NCBI RefSeq assembly: GCF_000003195.3
Contig: NC_012873.2
Span: 6,409,894-6,473,893, forward strand
Length of the DNA stretch: 64,000 bases
Direction of reading: 5' to 3'
Source: Sorghum bicolor
Taxonomy: Eukaryota > Streptophyta > Magnoliopsida > Poales > Poaceae
Part shown: piece by piece, positions 61,456 to 64,000 of the stretch
Numbering within the stretch: position 1 is the first letter of the stretch
Layout: each line of letters starts with the position of its first letter
Program-made: the position numbers and the translations under genes
The notes under the pieces: model-generated
What the model was told of the DNA's origin: nothing
Database searches by the model: none
Seen by the model: the letters and a program-made list of their open reading frames with translations, nothing else

Positions 61456-64000
61456 TAATAATAGGAGTGGGTTAAAATTGGTTACTATATACTATTTTTA
61501 TATACAAGTATAATGTTTGATTAATTGAGAGAGATTGACCAAATTAATTAAAAAATAGGTGTTAACCCTAATTAGGTGACCACACTTTTTCGAGAACACG
61601 ACTTCACGTGTATTTCATTAAGAAAAAGTTAGAGTGCCGAAAGAATAGTTTATATGACACACTGTGGGAGAACCCCTGCAACACAATCATAGAGATAGCG
61701 GTTAAGTAAAAAAACACAAGAGAAAGAAAGAAACATGGTAGAAAGAGGGTCCTTCGCCACAACCTAACTGACTAGACCTACAAGGAAACACCAACACAAA
61801 GACTGCCAATAGGGGAGATGAAGCCGCGGTGGCGAAGCATCCACTGAAAGGAGATGACTAACGGCGACGAAGTATCCATCTGAACAACTAGTAGCATGGC
61901 GGTAAAGCATCTGCCAGAGACCTCACAGCAAAGTATCCACAAGAGGAGAGCGACTTCAGCGGCAATGTATCCGCCTAGGCTAGTGACGACACAGCATCCA
62001 CTGGAAAGAGCGCAAGCGACCAAGTATCCGTTGCGAAGAACCAGATGATTCAGAAGCATCAAACATCCAAGCTAGGTAGACCAAAGCGAAGATTGAGCAG
62101 AAGCGCAAGCAGGCACAACACAACCAAGAGCAACTCCGATGAGAGAAGTGGGACGGTGGCATAAGTGCTCCAACAAAGCTCGAGGAAGGGGATGATATCT
62201 ATAGACGCTAACAATGTTTAATGAAGAGCATGAGAAATTTTGTCCCAAAACCATCCCCAAACGATTTGCATGATGAACAGAAATTTCAACAACACATTCA
62301 GGAAGGTAGATGACACATTGTATACAACCGCGGCTCGCCCAAAACATGAAGTCGGATAGAGTTTTAACCCTAAGAAACTGATTGGGTACAGCCGCTGGGG
62401 CGTCCCACAGAGAGCCGGTCAAAGGCCCTGACCACCATGAACATCATAAGAGGTGGGATGGTGCAGCCATGCGGCCGTGACACCCCTAGCCGCTAGAAGT
62501 AGCCACCACCGACTGGCTTGGGTAGACAGTCCCGAACCACAGACCTGGCCACTAGCACCAGAAGGTGTGGGTAACCAAAGTCCACGGCTGACCCTGACCA
62601 GCCGTGCCGCCCTGGAGGCTCGAAGAGAGAAGAGGCAGGCACCGGCCAGCCACATCCGACCGCCAGCGGGTATGCTCCAACTAACTACCAGATCTAGTCA
62701 GCACTGGGATAGTGGCCACGACCCAGCCACTAGGACGCACAGGCAACCACCACCCTAGCCAACTCGACCACGGCCAATGCGATCCTGGCTAGCCACCATC
62801 AAGGAAGGAGGGGTCTGGCCACGCCACGGTTTGGCTGGGTCATCCCCAGAGGCACAAGCGAGCCACCCCTACCCGGCCACCGCCCCTGCCTACATGGGCA
62901 TCCTAGCCCCAACAACACTAGATCTAGCCATGGGTGACCGGGTCCGATCGGCTGATTAGCTCTCGACGTTGGAGATGGAGAGGGAGAGTGGGGAGGTGGA
63001 GGAGTGAAGGAGGAAGAAGGCGAGTCATGGTGGAGAGAGAGAGAGGAAGGAGCGCAAAGGGTGGCCTTTTGAGCTCCCCTAGTGCTCGCTGGTGTCGACG
63101 AGGAGGAGGACTTGGTGGCGCGACGATAGTGGCCGAGCTAGCAAGGACGACTGAGTCTCTATGGTGGGTTGGGGGCCCTTGAGTCGTCCCCGCGAGGAGA
63201 TGGCGCTAGGGAGAGGCTTGGAGGGAAAGTATGTGGGCCGACCTTACTTGCAAGGAGCTAGATCGCACTGTAGGGTCTAGCCGACTTCTAGGTTAGCTAA
63301 AGCCTAAAGTATGTTTGCACATGAACACTTTACCTGTGGGCACGAGTGATGAGCACAATACACAAAAGACACATTGTTGGAGGATCCTTATCAAAAGCGT
63401 GATACCTAAGACATGTTGACGATGTCTCTTGAAACGTGAAACCCCACACGCCCGAGAGGAACCCTGTCAAGACTTGTGGTGGCTATGGGATGCCCTAGCT
63501 GGCCTGACTACTCTAGAGCTTTGTCGTCGTTGACCTGACATGCAACAACAACGAAGAATGGGGAAAAGAAGTAGATAGAAAAGGAGTGGGTCAAAGGTGT
63601 ATTAGATGTGACGACGATTATGTAATTGGATTACCTTAATCGTCCATGATTCTTTAATACATAGAGAGGGTGGCCTTATCCCAACAGTAGCAAACCTTTC
63701 CAAGACGTAATATATCAAAGGAGGGGGATCGGAATCTAGAAAACTAGATTCAAACAGGGATCATCAAAAGACCGATCATCGGATCTTTCGATAAATGTCA
63801 GAACCTCTGATGTGGGGGGAACCTCAGCACCCAAAAGTTTTTTTAGGTACATCGGAACTTTTGATGTATGCACCTTCGTAAGAGCGTAATTTTTTCGTCT
63901 AGATTCTAAATTGAACGTTCCATATATGCTTTTTTTTTAACCCTCTCAACGAGAGAAACGTACACAATGGTAAATTCTATTCTATATTTTTGACGACCTG
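61456..64000. other. GC-rich transposon-like region, no gene seen
   Basis: 61590-61640 reads on the minus strand as TTCTTAATGAAATACACG, a phrase I associate with 3' ends of grass retroelements. 61830-62030 has a degenerate repeat, and 62400-63240 is GC-rich with CCGGCCAC/CTGGCCAC words. Open frames on both strands are compositional and lack domains. Probably a deleted retroelement on the minus strand; class uncertain. Confidence 0.35.
61832..62031. repeat. Degenerate short tandem repeat around AAGTATCCA
   Basis: A core close to GCGAAGCATCCACTG recurs seven times, starting near 61832, 61868, 61904, 61930, 61962, 61990 and 62020. Spacing is 26-36 bases and each copy is mutated. Confidence 0.6.

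Noticed and set aside
1..64000. CRISPR arrays, operons, phage-type or toxin-antitoxin systems
   Set aside because: All supported genes are intron-containing plant genes. No spaced palindromic array or prokaryotic gene cluster is present.

Overview
This window is nuclear DNA of a grass. The evidence is intron-rich plant genes, GC-rich first exons with chloroplast or mitochondrial targeting peptides, and many Tourist (TTA/TAA target site) and Stowaway (TA target site) MITEs. The abundant GGCCTTGTTTAGTT-type Tourist family points to a panicoid grass, most likely Sorghum or a close relative; the species is an inference.

Layout. 0.1-5.9 kb (-): mitochondrial citrate synthase, 19 coding exons. 7.9-10.2 kb (+): CCCH zinc-finger/KH RNA-binding protein, 3 coding exons. 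11.9-15.4 kb (-): NSE4, the kleisin of the SMC5/6 complex, 7 exons, tail to tail with the CCCH gene. 16-22.7 kb: decayed DNA with an old Tourist element, a relic resembling the 3' flank of the receptor gene further right, and a cytochrome P450 fragment. 22.75-25.0 kb (+): broken copy of an MSP1/EMS1-type LRR receptor kinase. 26.2-31.6 kb (-): the intact paralogue, facing the broken copy; its start codon seems to lie in a tiny separate exon, and its promoter probably near 33.28 kb. 33.3-43.4 kb: repeat-derived DNA with a diverged direct repeat, a LINE reverse-transcriptase tail, a SINE-like unit, MITEs and an element with interleaved termini. 43.4-49.9 kb (+): a STRUBBELIG-family LRR receptor with a degenerate kinase domain, 17 exons. 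51.8-55.3 kb (-): chloroplast 13-lipoxygenase, 4 exons. 55.6-64 kb: no supported gene; MITE clusters, nested MITEs and GC-rich transposon-like sequence.

These are independent plant genes, not an operon or pathway: central metabolism, RNA binding, DNA repair/chromosome structure, two cell-surface receptors and oxylipin synthesis. I found no prokaryotic-type system, CRISPR array or rRNA. The most unusual content is the receptor-kinase duplication/decay series and the layered transposon insertions.
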